Source: UBA7960 sp964348755
GTDB taxonomy: Bacteria > Bacteroidota > Bacteroidia > Bacteroidales > UBA7960
Direction of reading: 5' to 3'
Assembly (NCBI GenBank): GCA_964348755.1
Contig: CAYGDW010000004.1
Span: forward strand, 36,137-100,136
Length of the DNA: 64,000 nucleotides
Shown here: positions 35,779 through 45,652 of the stretch, in pieces
How the letters are laid out: each line of letters begins with the position of its first letter
Numbering within the stretch: the stretch's first letter is position 1
Notes under the pieces: generated by a model
Seen by the model: only the letters and a program-made list of their open reading frames with translations
What the model was told of the DNA's origin: nothing
The model's database searches: none
Program-made: the position numbers and the translations under genes

Positions 35779-37908
35779 TTAAAATCTCACCCTCAATTGG
35801 GCCTTAATTTCGGTGCGGGTATTGCCTTCAACAATGTCGAGGCCACTTCCTGTAGAGTTGCGGTTTGAATACCAGGTCTGTGCCAGTCGGGCATACAGGT
35901 CTATATTTCTGGTTAGTTTGTAGCGTACAAGCAGGTATGCGCGTGTACCCTTGTCGGCATAAAACGGAAATGAAAATGCATAAAGTACGTCGTTTTCAAA
36001 GGCATAAATGCGCGAGTCGTACCCATCGGTATCAAAAAGGGCATATCTTGCTGTTATTGCCCAGGGGCTTGAGAGATTTCTAAAAACCACATCTTTATAA
36101 ATCATATACCCTGTTTCAGTCTTTTGCCCAAACCTGTAGGTAATATACTCAACCCGGTTTCGCAGGGTAATAGATGGCGAAATCTGGTAGCTGATATGAA
36201 AACGGTAATTCTCTCTCCTCACATCGTCCAAATGCCTTATCATACTTGGGTCTTGTGTATTGAGGGGTTTGTTTTTTATCCGGAATCGGGCATACATTTC
36301 GGTGCCTCGTCTGGGGCGGTAATTTACCTGCAACAGATATTCATAGCCTTTGCTTGGCAAATAGGTCTGAAACTTCATCCAGGGGAAGGAAAAGTGGTCG
36401 GCATAGGCCGATATGCGCCACTGCGGCGATAGTCTGGCATTTATACCCAGGTAAACCCCTTCTTCGTTTACTACCCTTGTATTTTCACTGAAAGCGGCGG
36501 CAAACAACGACTGGTAATCCTTGCTGAATTTTCGGTGCAGCAATGCCAGCGACAGTCTTGGGTCGAGGCTCATCATAGCCCCATTAAGGATTGCATAGCC
36601 ACCGTTTTCGCTCATGGCTGCCTCGCCAAAAAAATTGAAGTTGCGAAAAATGTAGTTATAGTCGAAGCCAAAATTGGTATTTGTCTGGCTGTTGAAATCG
36701 AACTGGTTGTAGAAAGACAGATTGCGCCTGAATTCAGCTCCAAGTTCCATGCGATAAGCCGTAAGTCCCAAATTTAAGTTGTTGTTTTTCCATGCCATGC
36801 GCCCACCATAAATGGTTTCCTTTACCGAATTTTTGTCCTCGAGTTCGCGGGGAGTGCGATGCAGGCCGGCTAATTGCAGGCTAGTAATTACTAGTGCTTC
36901 GCCGCTTACCGTATCAGTTTCCAATACATTGGCATCGCGGTGCTTTGACGAAAAAAAGCCGGTAACCTCAATTGGTCCAAGTTCAACGGTAATGCCCGCC
37001 CCTCTCATAAAGTTGTTCTCATCAACCGAGGTATAAGGGCGCAGGCCCAATCCGTTTTTCTTTAAAGTTACTGCTTCGCTGCTTTTTCCAAAAGCCAGCC
37101 CAGACCAAAGTGTAAGTCCCTGTCCAAATTGCACCTGAAAATCGCCCACCACGGCTGCCCTAACCCGTCCAAAATCTCTTATAAAGGCATGTGCAGAGTA
37201 AAAGTCGAAACCAGTGGGTTGGCTTAGGCCGAAAAATTCCTCGCCAGGGTCTTTTTCTGCCGTAAGGCCGATGCTAACATTATTGTAATAAGTAAAACGG
37301 TAGCGCGACAACATTCGGTAGGGGCTGCCCAGGTAGCGGGCGTTTGGGTTAGCCTCAAGTTCAGCGGAGTCAATGGGGCTAAAGCCTTGCTGCTGCTCGA
37401 AAAGGCGTTGGTAGCGCAAAAAATACTGGCTGTTGCCTTCGCGCAGCATGTCGTCGAGTTGGAAATGACGCCTGACCCTTTGATCGCCCACCCTGACATA
37501 AGGTAGCATTGCCTGAATGGTGGCCATATCGAAGCCTTCAACGCTTTGTAGTTCGTAAATGCTTATTAGCCGCCCAAACTTGCTAATATGGTTTATTAGG
37601 TTGTTTATCTGTATATCTGTAAGAAAAAAAAGCTGTCTCAGATCGTTGAATGTGGCAAAATTCAGGTTTATGGGGTTTCGTTGAAAAATTTCAAGTTCTT
37701 CAATAAGTTCGGAATAATCAATTTCCTGGTCGGTTTCTTCAGCGAGGTTTTCAATTCTTTGCTGAAAAAGTTCCTCGTTGATAGGGGGGGGCAGAAGAGT
37801 GTCGGGTAATTCGGGCTGCTGGGCTAAAATGCCTGTGCCCGAAAACACCAGAACGGCCAATAGGATTATGGCCAACGATGCTTTGTTTTCGATTGCCGGC
37901 GACCTCAT
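35779..37908 (-). CDS. Outer-membrane beta-barrel with N-terminal helix-hairpin-helix region
   Basis: 709 residues: signal peptide (about 1-30, ending TGILAQ), an acidic stretch, a ComEA-like double helix-hairpin-helix region (about 79-140, NLNFATFNDLRQLFFLTDIQINNLI then GRLISIYELQSVEGF), and a long beta barrel (about 150-709) of aromatic-rich strands ending in the terminal LRVRF typical of BAM substrates. Helix-hairpin-helix motifs usually bind DNA, so this may be a DNA-contacting or simply structural outer-membrane protein. It lies 9 bp downstream of the PorV-like gene on the same strand; the two are probably a unit. Confidence 0.85.
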   Translation of the reverse strand: MRSPAIENKASLAIILLAVLVFSGTGILAQQPELPDTLLPPPINEELFQQRIENLAEETDQEIDYSELIEELEIFQRNPINLNFATFNDLRQLFFLTDIQINNLINHISKFGRLISIYELQSVEGFDMATIQAMLPYVRVGDQRVRRHFQLDDMLREGNSQYFLRYQRLFEQQQGFSPIDSAELEANPNARYLGSPYRMLSRYRFTYYNNVSIGLTAEKDPGEEFFGLSQPTGFDFYSAHAFIRDFGRVRAAVVGDFQVQFGQGLTLWSGLAFGKSSEAVTLKKNGLGLRPYTSVDENNFMRGAGITVELGPIEVTGFFSSKHRDANVLETDTVSGEALVITSLQLAGLHRTPRELEDKNSVKETIYGGRMAWKNNNLNLGLTAYRMELGAEFRRNLSFYNQFDFNSQTNTNFGFDYNYIFRNFNFFGEAAMSENGGYAILNGAMMSLDPRLSLALLHRKFSKDYQSLFAAAFSENTRVVNEEGVYLGINARLSPQWRISAYADHFSFPWMKFQTYLPSKGYEYLLQVNYRPRRGTEMYARFRIKNKPLNTQDPSMIRHLDDVRRENYRFHISYQISPSITLRNRVEYITYRFGQKTETGYMIYKDVVFRNLSSPWAITARYALFDTDGYDSRIYAFENDVLYAFSFPFYADKGTRAYLLVRYKLTRNIDLYARLAQTWYSNRNSTGSGLDIVEGNTRTEIKAQLRVRF

Positions 37909-37917
37909 TTTTTCTGG

Positions 37918-38739
37918 TTATCTGAATTCATAAATCAGACTAGCCTGGGGCGAATATCCAAGCACATGGTGAAAAGAAGTGGCCAGGTCTATTCGCAGGT
38001 TGCCAAGTGCCATTCCAAATCCAAAGGCGTTGGTTGTGGGCTGGGTCCCCACGCCTCCACGCAAATAAATGGTTTCGGTAATTCCGTATTCAATTCCTAC
38101 CCTAAATACGGCCTCACGGTCCAGGTCCTTTTCTGTTTCGAAACTAAGGAGTACTCTGTCAGAGAAACTGTAGGCAAACCCCATGCGCATAATGGTGGGA
38201 ATTCGTTCCTGGTTAAAGGTGGCTACTTTTGCCCTGGTGGGGTTAAAAATATGTGCTCCGATTTGCAGCCTGGGCAGGAGTTCATAAATTACGCCCAATT
38301 CAGCCGCCAGGTTGCCTGTACGGCCATAACCCTCGCCAATAAAGGTATAAAGGTAATTAAGCTGAACACCTGCCGAGAGCCTGTCGCCAAAAGTTCTGGC
38401 ATAGGCTAAACCCAATTTGCTCTCGTGGTATTGCGAGTAGCCAAAATAGGTAACACTTAACCCGAATACTCCGGCGGCAGCAGGAAATGCAAATGCGGCA
38501 GCCCCAAGCCCCATTTCCTTAGTAAGGTAACGGTTCTCGAAATAAAAGCCTCCGGTGGCATGGCTCTGCCTTGCGAGTCCAGCCTGATTGTGGCTCAAGG
38601 CCCAAAAATCATAAACGGCCACCCCCGAATTGCCCATGCCAGCCTGCCTTCCCCCAACAGGGAAATTGTCGTTGGCAGCATACAGAAGGTTTGAAAAAAA
38701 AAGGCTAATGAATGCAAAAACAATAATAATTTGCCGCAT
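37918..38739 (-). CDS. PorV/PorQ-like outer-membrane protein
   Basis: 273 residues with a signal peptide (about 1-21) followed by the PorV/PorQ-family start (NFPVGGRQAGMGNSGVAVYDFWALSHNQAGLA) and about 14 amphipathic strands ending in LIYEFR. Relatives serve in type IX secretion, but most paralogues of this size have no known role. It is the first gene of a pair with the helix-hairpin-helix barrel protein, which may be its partner. Confidence 0.85.
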   Translation of the reverse strand: MRQIIIVFAFISLFFSNLLYAANDNFPVGGRQAGMGNSGVAVYDFWALSHNQAGLARQSHATGGFYFENRYLTKEMGLGAAAFAFPAAAGVFGLSVTYFGYSQYHESKLGLAYARTFGDRLSAGVQLNYLYTFIGEGYGRTGNLAAELGVIYELLPRLQIGAHIFNPTRAKVATFNQERIPTIMRMGFAYSFSDRVLLSFETEKDLDREAVFRVGIEYGITETIYLRGGVGTQPTTNAFGFGMALGNLRIDLATSFHHVLGYSPQASLIYEFR

Positions 38740-38840
38740 TGATTATAAATTGAATAAAGTAACACAAACCATTGGGGCCGCAATATAATGAAAAAAAAAT
38801 TGTAAATAATACCCATAACCGGGTCTGATATAAAAAAAGT

Positions 38841-39794
38841 CTAAATATTTTTCCAGTTATATTCGGCTTTTCGCAAACGATCCATAATGGCTAATCCAAT
38901 ACCTTTTTCCTGAACAGGCTCAGCCAAAATGAGTTCAATTTCGCCATCCTCCTCAAAAGAGTGCATGGCCGCAAACATATTTACTGCATAATCTTTCAGA
39001 TCATTTTTTTCGGAAACCCTTATTATTTTATAGTGCCCTTTTTCATATTTTCCGGAAAAAGAAATAAATCCTGTCCTGACTTTATCAAAGACTCCCGGGT
39101 GGCTAATATCTGCTATAAGCATTTTTTTTGCTGGGCTGTAATGCGATTTGAGCATGCCGGGAGCCGAAAGTTTTTCGGAATAAATGGTGGGGTCAAATGC
39201 CAGCACCGATTCCAGGTCTTCCTGGGTAATTATGCCATTTCGTAAAATTTTAAAACCCTTTTCAGATAACTGGATGATTGTGGATTCGATGCCAACGGTA
39301 GTGCTGCCTCCATCGAGTATATAATCTATATTTGGCAAATTTTTTTTTACGTGAGATGCATTGGTAGGGCTTATTCTTCCAAATTTGTTGGCGCTTGGCG
39401 CTGCAATGGGGCATTTTGAAGCCCTGATCAGTTGCAAGGCCATTTTATTGGCAGGCATTCGAATGCCAACCGTGGGCAAGCCGGCAGTAACTATATCAGG
39501 AACAATTTCACTTTTGGGCAATACCATGGTCAAAGGCCCCGGCCAGAACTTTTCGGCCAGCCGATACACCTGCTCAGAAATATTGACGGTTAGCTTTTGC
39601 AAATCGCCAATTTCGGCAATATGAATTATTAGCGGATCAAATGATGGGCGCTCTTTTACTTCGTAAATTCTGGCTACCGCAATTGGGTTTAGGGCATTGG
39701 CGCCAATGCCATAAACTGTTTCTGTTGGAAAGGCAACCAGCTTGCCCTCTTTAATGTAGCCGGCTGCCTTTTTAATTTGGTCTGACAGGTTCAT
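38841..39794 (-). CDS. tsaC: L-threonylcarbamoyladenylate synthase (Sua5/TsaC type)
   Basis: Makes threonylcarbamoyl-AMP from threonine, bicarbonate and ATP for the universal t6A37 tRNA modification. 317 residues: the YrdC domain (KLVAFPTETVYGIGANA, KRPSFDPLIIHI-like segment, STTVGIESTIIQL) followed by the Sua5 C-terminal domain (LSAPGMLKSHYSPAKKMLI). It overlaps the upstream MFS gene by 23 bp, so translation is coupled. Last gene of the purK operon. Confidence 0.94.
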   Translation of the reverse strand: MNLSDQIKKAAGYIKEGKLVAFPTETVYGIGANALNPIAVARIYEVKERPSFDPLIIHIAEIGDLQKLTVNISEQVYRLAEKFWPGPLTMVLPKSEIVPDIVTAGLPTVGIRMPANKMALQLIRASKCPIAAPSANKFGRISPTNASHVKKNLPNIDYILDGGSTTVGIESTIIQLSEKGFKILRNGIITQEDLESVLAFDPTIYSEKLSAPGMLKSHYSPAKKMLIADISHPGVFDKVRTGFISFSGKYEKGHYKIIRVSEKNDLKDYAVNMFAAMHSFEEDGEIELILAEPVQEKGIGLAIMDRLRKAEYNWKNI

Positions 39795-40947
39795 TTTTTC
39801 TTAAATAAAAAAATTGAAACAGAAAAAGCAAACTTCCGGCAAAACTCATAATGCTTGCCAAAAGTATTGCGTAGGTATAGGACCCGGATATATCAAACAT
39901 AAGCCCACCGCTAAACGGGCCTGCAATACCTGCAATTGCATATCCTAAAAACACGTAAGGATAAACAATACCCAGGTTTTTAATGCCAAATACATTGGCA
40001 GTTTCTTTGGCAAAAAGCACAAAATTGCCCCCAAAACCAAATCCTATCAGCAATGAGAGGGCCAGGTACGAGGTTTCAGTCATGTCCACAATATTTAGCA
40101 AAATAATAGCAACAGCTTGTACCATTAAAGCCATAAATATGGTTAAGCTGGCTCCGATAAAATCGCTCAAAAAGCCCCATGAAAGCCTGCCTGCAAAATT
40201 TGCCACAGCAAACAACGAAACCCCCAGCACCAAAATAGGAAGGGGAATATTGCTTTGGTCGCCAATAATTTTTAAACTGCCAATAATAAGCAGGCCTGCA
40301 AAAGTTCCCAGAAAAATGCCGGTAAATAGCTTATAAAAGATTGGCGATTTAATAAAACCTGATATTTTGATTTTTTCGTGGGCATGGGTAGGGGTCTTTT
40401 GTACAATAAAGTTTGATAAAACTATTATTAAAGAACCATATAAAACTCCTATAAATGACAGCACCTGAAGCACATTTTTGCCGTTCGACAATAAATTTTC
40501 GGCCAGTTCTGACATAAAAACAGCCCCCAGGCCAAAACCTGCTGCAGCAATTCCGGTTATGAGGCCCTTTTTGGTCGGAAACCATTGTACTGGAGTAGTG
40601 AGCGCGGCCCAATAACCAAAACCTGTGGCAATACCACCCAAAACGCCTATTCCCATCAATACAATCAAGAAACTTCCCTGCGAAAAACCTGCGGCAAGAT
40701 AACCCAACAGAAAAAAAACTCCTGAAACATACCCCAAGATTCTCGCCTTGATTTTTACGCCAAGTTGCCCAACAAAAATCATTGTTGCAGGAAAAATGGC
40801 AATCAAGGCACCAAAAATAATTTGCGACTGAGCCGCCGAAAAATTATAATTTGCAATCAGTTCAGATGCAATGATGCTCCATCCATACACGCTTCCTATA
40901 CAAAGCATTATAACAAATGAGGCCATTACCGTAAAATACTTTCTCAT
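39772..40947 (-). CDS. MFS transporter, OFA (oxalate/formate antiporter)-like
   Basis: 391 residues from ATG 40947 (MRKYFTVMASFVIMLCIGSVYGWSI); the upstream in-frame TTG is disfavoured. Twelve helices. The first helix pattern FVIMLCIGSVYGWS and the GFGYWAALTTPVQWFPTKKGLITGIAAAGFGLGA loop match the OFA family of monocarboxylate carriers. Substrate unproven. It is 11 bp after DUF6671 and overlaps tsaC by 23 bp. Confidence 0.85.
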   Translation of the reverse strand: MRKYFTVMASFVIMLCIGSVYGWSIIASELIANYNFSAAQSQIIFGALIAIFPATMIFVGQLGVKIKARILGYVSGVFFLLGYLAAGFSQGSFLIVLMGIGVLGGIATGFGYWAALTTPVQWFPTKKGLITGIAAAGFGLGAVFMSELAENLLSNGKNVLQVLSFIGVLYGSLIIVLSNFIVQKTPTHAHEKIKISGFIKSPIFYKLFTGIFLGTFAGLLIIGSLKIIGDQSNIPLPILVLGVSLFAVANFAGRLSWGFLSDFIGASLTIFMALMVQAVAIILLNIVDMTETSYLALSLLIGFGFGGNFVLFAKETANVFGIKNLGIVYPYVFLGYAIAGIAGPFSGGLMFDISGSYTYAILLASIMSFAGSLLFLFQFFYLRKNEPVRPN

Positions 40948-40958
40948 GTTTTCTTTTT

Positions 40959-41801
40959 TTATGGGTTGCAAAAATCGCAAAATTGTGGATCTTCCTGCTG
41001 TTTGCCATTTGGATACATTTTTTCAGCCTGAAAATTGCATTTCTGGCAAACCAAAATGTGTTTCAGGGTAGAGTTGGTAGGCAATCCGCACATTAGGCAT
41101 GGCAAGCCCTTTATAGCTTCGTACACATCGAAACCTGGGGTGTTGCATTTGGGGCAAACCGATTTGGCCTTTGTAACAAGTTTTTCTGTGGCTTTTTCAA
41201 TATTTTTCATGCGGGTAGGATTGTTCATTGCCCTCATGTCGGTTTCGGCATAGGCCGTGCCAAAGGTGTTTATTAAAGTATTAAAATGTTGTATCAACTC
41301 TTCAGCTGAAGGATTGTTTTTAAAAATTAAAGAGTAATTATTTTTGGCAGGTTTCAGAATTATGCCATGCGATGGGAAACCGATTTGCCGGGCAAAACCA
41401 AGCAATTCTTCCTCTGATTTTATCTCAGCTCCATTAAAATTTGTTTCTGTACTTATTTCGCGGGCTATGATTTCAATATTGTTTTCCTGGTCGAGGAGCA
41501 TTACCAGTTCATCGTTGGCTTGTGCAAAGAATATTGTTGGGTGGGGGCCAAAGGAGCCTTCGTTTGCAATTGCAAGGCTTATGCCGGTTGCCTCAATGGC
41601 CATGATACACTTTTTGCGCAATGTGGTTACCGGATCATCAACCCTTTCTATTTCGCCCGAAAATGTACCAAGTAGGTCGGTGTTGAGTTCTTCGGGTATA
41701 ATGCAAATCAACCCAAGCTCCTTTTCAAATATTGGGGCAATTACGGTATCCTTTTTATGCTTGGTGGCTATTACAGCTTTTCTCCCTTTGAAAAAATCCA
41801 T
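40959..41801 (-). CDS. DUF6671-family protein with C-terminal zinc ribbons
   Basis: 280 residues. The N-terminal domain (about 1-205, RKAVIATKHKKDTVIAPIFEKELGL, then EGSFGPHPTIFFAQANDELVML) fits the uncharacterised DUF6671 family. The last 70 residues hold four CxxC pairs (CPKC, CLMC, CQKC, CDFC), which should form two zinc ribbons. It directly abuts purE (stop and start adjacent) within the purK-purE operon. Function unknown; the position suggests some tie to nucleotide metabolism, but this is weak inference. Confidence 0.75.
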   Translation of the reverse strand: MDFFKGRKAVIATKHKKDTVIAPIFEKELGLICIIPEELNTDLLGTFSGEIERVDDPVTTLRKKCIMAIEATGISLAIANEGSFGPHPTIFFAQANDELVMLLDQENNIEIIAREISTETNFNGAEIKSEEELLGFARQIGFPSHGIILKPAKNNYSLIFKNNPSAEELIQHFNTLINTFGTAYAETDMRAMNNPTRMKNIEKATEKLVTKAKSVCPKCNTPGFDVYEAIKGLPCLMCGLPTNSTLKHILVCQKCNFQAEKMYPNGKQQEDPQFCDFCNP

Positions 41802-42296
41802 TTATTCGGTATCGAATGTTTTTGATTTGCTGAGCACTTGTTCTTTGAGTTGGTTTTTAAACTCAATTATTTTTTCTCTAACCGAATTGTCTTTTATAGA
41901 AATAATTTGGGCTGCAAGTATTCCGGCATTTTTGGCTCCGTTTAATGCAACGGTTGCAACTGGTACTCCTGCGGGCATTTGCAAAATAGAAAGAACGGAG
42001 TCCCATCCATCAATAGAATTGCTTGACTTTATTGGCACACCAATAACGGGCAAAGGCGAAATTGCGGCCGCCATTCCCGGAAGATGAGCCGCCCCACCTG
42101 CACCGGCTATGATTACCTCAATTCCGCGCTTATGTGCATTCGAGGCAAACTCAAACATTTTTTCGGGGGTGCGGTGGGCCGAAACGATATCCAATTCAAA
42201 TTCAATTCCGAAATCTCGAAGAATTTCTGCTGCCTGTTTCATTACCGGCAGGTCTGAATCTGACCCCATAACAATACTCACCAGTATTGGCTTCAT
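41802..42296 (-). CDS. purE: 5-(carboxyamino)imidazole ribonucleotide mutase
   Basis: Moves the carboxyl group of N5-CAIR to give CAIR in purine synthesis. 164 residues with the class I PurE motifs MGSDSDLPVM, DIVSAHRTPEKM and IAGAGGAAHLPGM. It overlaps purK by 4 bp (ATGA), showing translational coupling. Confidence 0.97.
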   Translation of the reverse strand: MKPILVSIVMGSDSDLPVMKQAAEILRDFGIEFELDIVSAHRTPEKMFEFASNAHKRGIEVIIAGAGGAAHLPGMAAAISPLPVIGVPIKSSNSIDGWDSVLSILQMPAGVPVATVALNGAKNAGILAAQIISIKDNSVREKIIEFKNQLKEQVLSKSKTFDTE

Positions 42297-43447
42297 GTTT
42301 TTACTTTTATTAGTTGCTTTACCTTTTCTGCTTTGTCAAGTGCGCTTTCAATTGTTTCTGCAAGTATAGTAATATGGCCCATTTTGCGGTACGGCCTGGT
42401 AAATTTTTTGCCGTAAAGGTGAATTTTAACGCCCTCAAGGGCCAGGCATTCGGTTAAGCCAATGTATTTTACCGGGCCTTCGCATCCTTCAGAACCCAGT
42501 AAGTTGACCATAACCGATGGCATTTTTAGCCTGGTGCTTCCAAGGGGCAGGTTTAATATAGCCCGCAAATGCTGCTCAAACTGCGATGTTATCAGGCTCT
42601 CGATGGTGTGATGTCCGCTGTTGTGTGGCCTAGGTGCCATTTCATTTACCAGCACCTGGCCTTTGGAGTCAATGAAAAACTCAACGGCAAGCAATCCCTC
42701 CATTTGAAGCGAATCAATGATGCGGCTTGCCATTTCTTTTGCCTGCTCTGCCTGGTATGCAGATATGGCAGAAGGACAAACTAATTTATCGACCAAATTT
42801 GCATGCGGGTCAAAAACCATTTCAACAACCGGATAGCATGCAATTTCTCCAAGTTTGTTGCGGGCAGCAATCACCGATATTTCTTTTACAATGTCAATTT
42901 TTTCTTCAATTATTGAAGTGCCCGGAAGCAATTTGCCAAGGTCGGCTTTATCATTAATAATTGAAACGCCCCGTCCGTCGTATCCGCCTTTTCGCAATTT
43001 CTGAACAAACGGGTAACTGATTTCACCTTGTTTTAAACCATCTTTAATGTCAATGATGGTGTGGTAGCATTTATATGCCGAGGAAGGAATGCTGTTTTCG
43101 GCATAAAAGGCTTTCTGCAGCCCTTTGTCCTGAATCAATTCCAGAATTAAAGGGTCAGGAACAATTCTCAATCCCTCGGCCTTCAGTTTTTTTAATGCTT
43201 CAATATTAACGCTTTCAATTTCGAAAGTAAGTATATCAACCATTTTCCCAAAATGATATACCGAGTCAAAATCGAGGCGGCTGCCTTTTACAAAATGTGT
43301 GGCAATACTACTGGCAGGGCAGTTTTGGTCATCGTCCAAAACATAACTAATTATATCCCACTTACTGGCTTCCTGTATTAGCATTTTGCCAAGCTGCCCG
43401 CCGGCAATAATTCCGAGTTTTAAATTGGATGTTACAAGTTGTTCCAT
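42293..43447 (-). CDS. purK: 5-(carboxyamino)imidazole ribonucleotide synthase
   Basis: ATP-grasp enzyme that carboxylates AIR with bicarbonate to N5-CAIR for PurE. 384 residues: GIIAGGQLGKMLIQEA at the N-terminus, the ATP-grasp core PFVQKLRKGGYDGRGV, and the EMAPRPHNSGHHTIES signature. First gene of purK-purE-DUF6671-MFS-tsaC. Confidence 0.97.
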   Translation of the reverse strand: MEQLVTSNLKLGIIAGGQLGKMLIQEASKWDIISYVLDDDQNCPASSIATHFVKGSRLDFDSVYHFGKMVDILTFEIESVNIEALKKLKAEGLRIVPDPLILELIQDKGLQKAFYAENSIPSSAYKCYHTIIDIKDGLKQGEISYPFVQKLRKGGYDGRGVSIINDKADLGKLLPGTSIIEEKIDIVKEISVIAARNKLGEIACYPVVEMVFDPHANLVDKLVCPSAISAYQAEQAKEMASRIIDSLQMEGLLAVEFFIDSKGQVLVNEMAPRPHNSGHHTIESLITSQFEQHLRAILNLPLGSTRLKMPSVMVNLLGSEGCEGPVKYIGLTECLALEGVKIHLYGKKFTRPYRKMGHITILAETIESALDKAEKVKQLIKVKT

Positions 43448-43840
43448 AATCCCCTAAAGGGTAAGATGTTTTAAATTGTCCCAACAGTCAGTTTATTTCT
43501 TTTATTTTATTGGGTTTACAGCCCAATGAAATAAATCTTTGTGAAGCGAGTCAGGTGTGGTTTTTTCGCAAATCGGGGTTAAAGATATTACCGCACAGTC
43601 AAATTTCAAAGAAAAATATGAAAGAATCTGGTTTTCAGTAAATTAAAACCATCGCAATCTGGTTCGTTTTATAATGAATAATTGTTTTGGGAAATAGTTG
43701 AAGAGTTTCCTCAATTGGGTCCGAATAACCGGGCTTAAAATGGCTTTTTGCAAGGTTTTGAGCTGGCCAGATTGCCCGTTTGGGCTTAAACTGCCTTGCC
43801 GCACCAATTTTGCTATGTTTAATAATTTCTGTTATAGAAT
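43448..43840. other. Non-coding gap upstream of purK, left of repeat copy C
   Basis: No gene seen. A TATTTTATTGGG/CCCAATGAAATA hairpin (43503-43533, one mismatch) is the only structure; it lies about 55 bp upstream of the purK start and could be part of its leader. Confidence 0.4.
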
Positions 43841-44044
43841 CATCATTGTCCGATAAAAATGACGGGATTTATCGCTCCGCTCTAAATGACAGGGCTTTTA
43901 TTGGTTTTGGCAATTTGGGGGGTAGGTGGCGGCTTCGCCGCCACCTACCCCCCTTAATAAAAAGCTAACTGACTGTCATTCCGAACGTATTTAGCAATCT
44001 CATGCATAAAATTCTACCCTTTTTTACTTTATCGGACAATAGTG
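43841..44044 (+). mobile_element. MITE-like repeat, copy C (204 bp)
   Basis: Ends CATCATTGTCCGATAAA (43841) and TTTATCGGACAATAGTG (to 44044) pair over most of 17 bases. Flanks TTATAGAAT (43832-43840) and CTATAGAGT (44045-44053) match 7/9, suggesting an older insertion. The central palindrome 43917-43953 is a perfect 17-bp stem with loop TTC. Confidence 0.85.
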
Positions 44045-44156
44045 CTATAGAGTAGTGAAAGAAATAATTCAGGAATTATTTTTCGGAAGGTATTTGGGAT
44101 TAACTGAAGTTGGCCTTTGCGATGAGACTGTTTTTTTTAATGGTTATTAGTGCCAA

Positions 44157-45527
44157 TTATTTCCTTTTGCTTAAAATGCTACCGGCAACCATCCCTGTAA
44201 TGCTTGCACCCAGCCCAAATATTATTGGTTCAATTTGGGTATTGATTATCAGGAAAATAAGCCATACAGCCGTTCCTGCAATAATTGCTGCCAATGCCCC
44301 TTTGGTTGTTGCTTTTTTCCAGAAAAGTCCGGCTGTAAGCGGAACAAATAGAGAAACCAGCCCAACTGAGGCTGCTTCGCCCACCAACTCGTAAATGTTT
44401 CCCCGTCGCAAGGCCATTATCAGGGCAATGGCCGAGACCACCAGCACCGAAAAGCGTGATATCCAGAGCAATTGCCTGTCAGTAACTTTTTTAAGGCGGG
44501 GTCTGATAATGTTCTCGCCGAAAATGGCCGATGGCACCAGCAGGGCCGAACTGGCCGTGCTTAAAATGGCCGACAGGAGCGCCCCGAAAAGGAGTATTTG
44601 CACCAATGGAGATGAGTACCGTGCAACCAGATTTGGGATAATCATCTGGCTGTCTTGCCCGGGATTAAGCAAGTCGGGTGCAAGGGTGCGGGCGGCCAGC
44701 ACCAAAAGTAGCGGTATCATGGCCACCGAAATGTACATAAAAGCTGATATAAACGAGGCCCTTGCGGCAACCTTTTCTGAACGCGAAGCCATTACCCGCT
44801 GAAAAATATCTTGTCCGGCAACAGAGCCCAGCCCGATAGTGATCCAGGCTGCCACATAATTCAGGCTATGGTGCAGTTGGGGGTCAGGATATAGCCTAAA
44901 AAAACCATCAGGCGCATTTGCAAAAACTTCGCGAAAGCAAACAATACTGAAAATTTCCAGTGTTGCTGCAACCAGACCGGCCAGGATAAAAATCACCTGC
45001 ATAAAATCAGTTACAGAGACCGACCACATTCCCCCGATAAAAGTGTACATTGTAACCAGCAGACAGCCAATCAGTATCCCGTTTGTCAGTCCAACTCCGG
45101 TCAGGGTATCGGCAATTATGCCGAAGGCCACCATTTGTGCAGCGGTTCAGGCCAGGTAAGTGAGCATTATGCAAATGCCGGCAAGGAGTTCGGTTAGCTG
45201 CCCATACCGGTTGCGGTAAAAGTCGCCCAGTGTAAGAAGCTTCATGCGGTAAAGCGGCTTTGCATAAAACAACCCTACCAGCAGCAGGCACAATGCGGCT
45301 CCAAACGGATCTCGAACAACGGCAATAAGCCCGCCATGGGCAAATTCAGAAGAAGCTCCTAAAATGGTTTCAGACCCAAACCAGGTTGCAAACAGGGTTG
45401 CGGTAACAATATATAGCGGCAAGCGACGGCCGGCAAGCAGGTAGTCTTCGGTATTGTGTACCAGCCGTGCAGCTAAAAGACCTACAATAATGGTTACTAC
45501 AACATACAAGACCACAAAAAGAACCAT
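44157..45527 (-). pseudogene. Sodium:solute symporter (SSS) family gene with one in-frame TGA
   Basis: From ATG 45527 the frame runs 126 codons, meets TGA at 45149-45147 (codon 127), and continues open for 329 more codons to the normal stop at 44157. Both halves are one SSS protein: helices 1-3 (VLFVVLYVVVTIIVGLLA, LAGRRLPLYIV, GGLIAVVRDPFGAALC) then the rest of the LeuT-fold core (MYTFIGGMWSVSVTDFMQ, RFSVLVVSAIALIMALRRGN). The context LTYLA-stop-TAAQMVAFG suggests TGG (Trp) became TGA. It is otherwise undamaged, so this is a recent nonsense mutation, a strain variant, or a base error. The likely cargo is a sugar, given the upstream operon. Confidence 0.75.
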
Positions 45528-45652
45528 GGTTTGCAAAATAATGGATAAGAAAAACAAAAATAATTAATAGAACGGATGCTTTCAAAAGCTTAAAATGAAC
45601 AAAACTTTAAAAATTATAACGCACTGCACCGCAGTAAATCAATACAGTAACA

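Noticed and set aside
43917..43953. Strong GC hairpin read as a rho-independent terminator
   Set aside because: No T run follows it, and it is the centre of a terminal-inverted-repeat element found at four loci.
45147..45149. Selenocysteine or recoded TGA in the symporter
   Set aside because: SSS transporters have no known selenocysteine, the position fits Trp, and other genes in the window use TGA as a normal stop.
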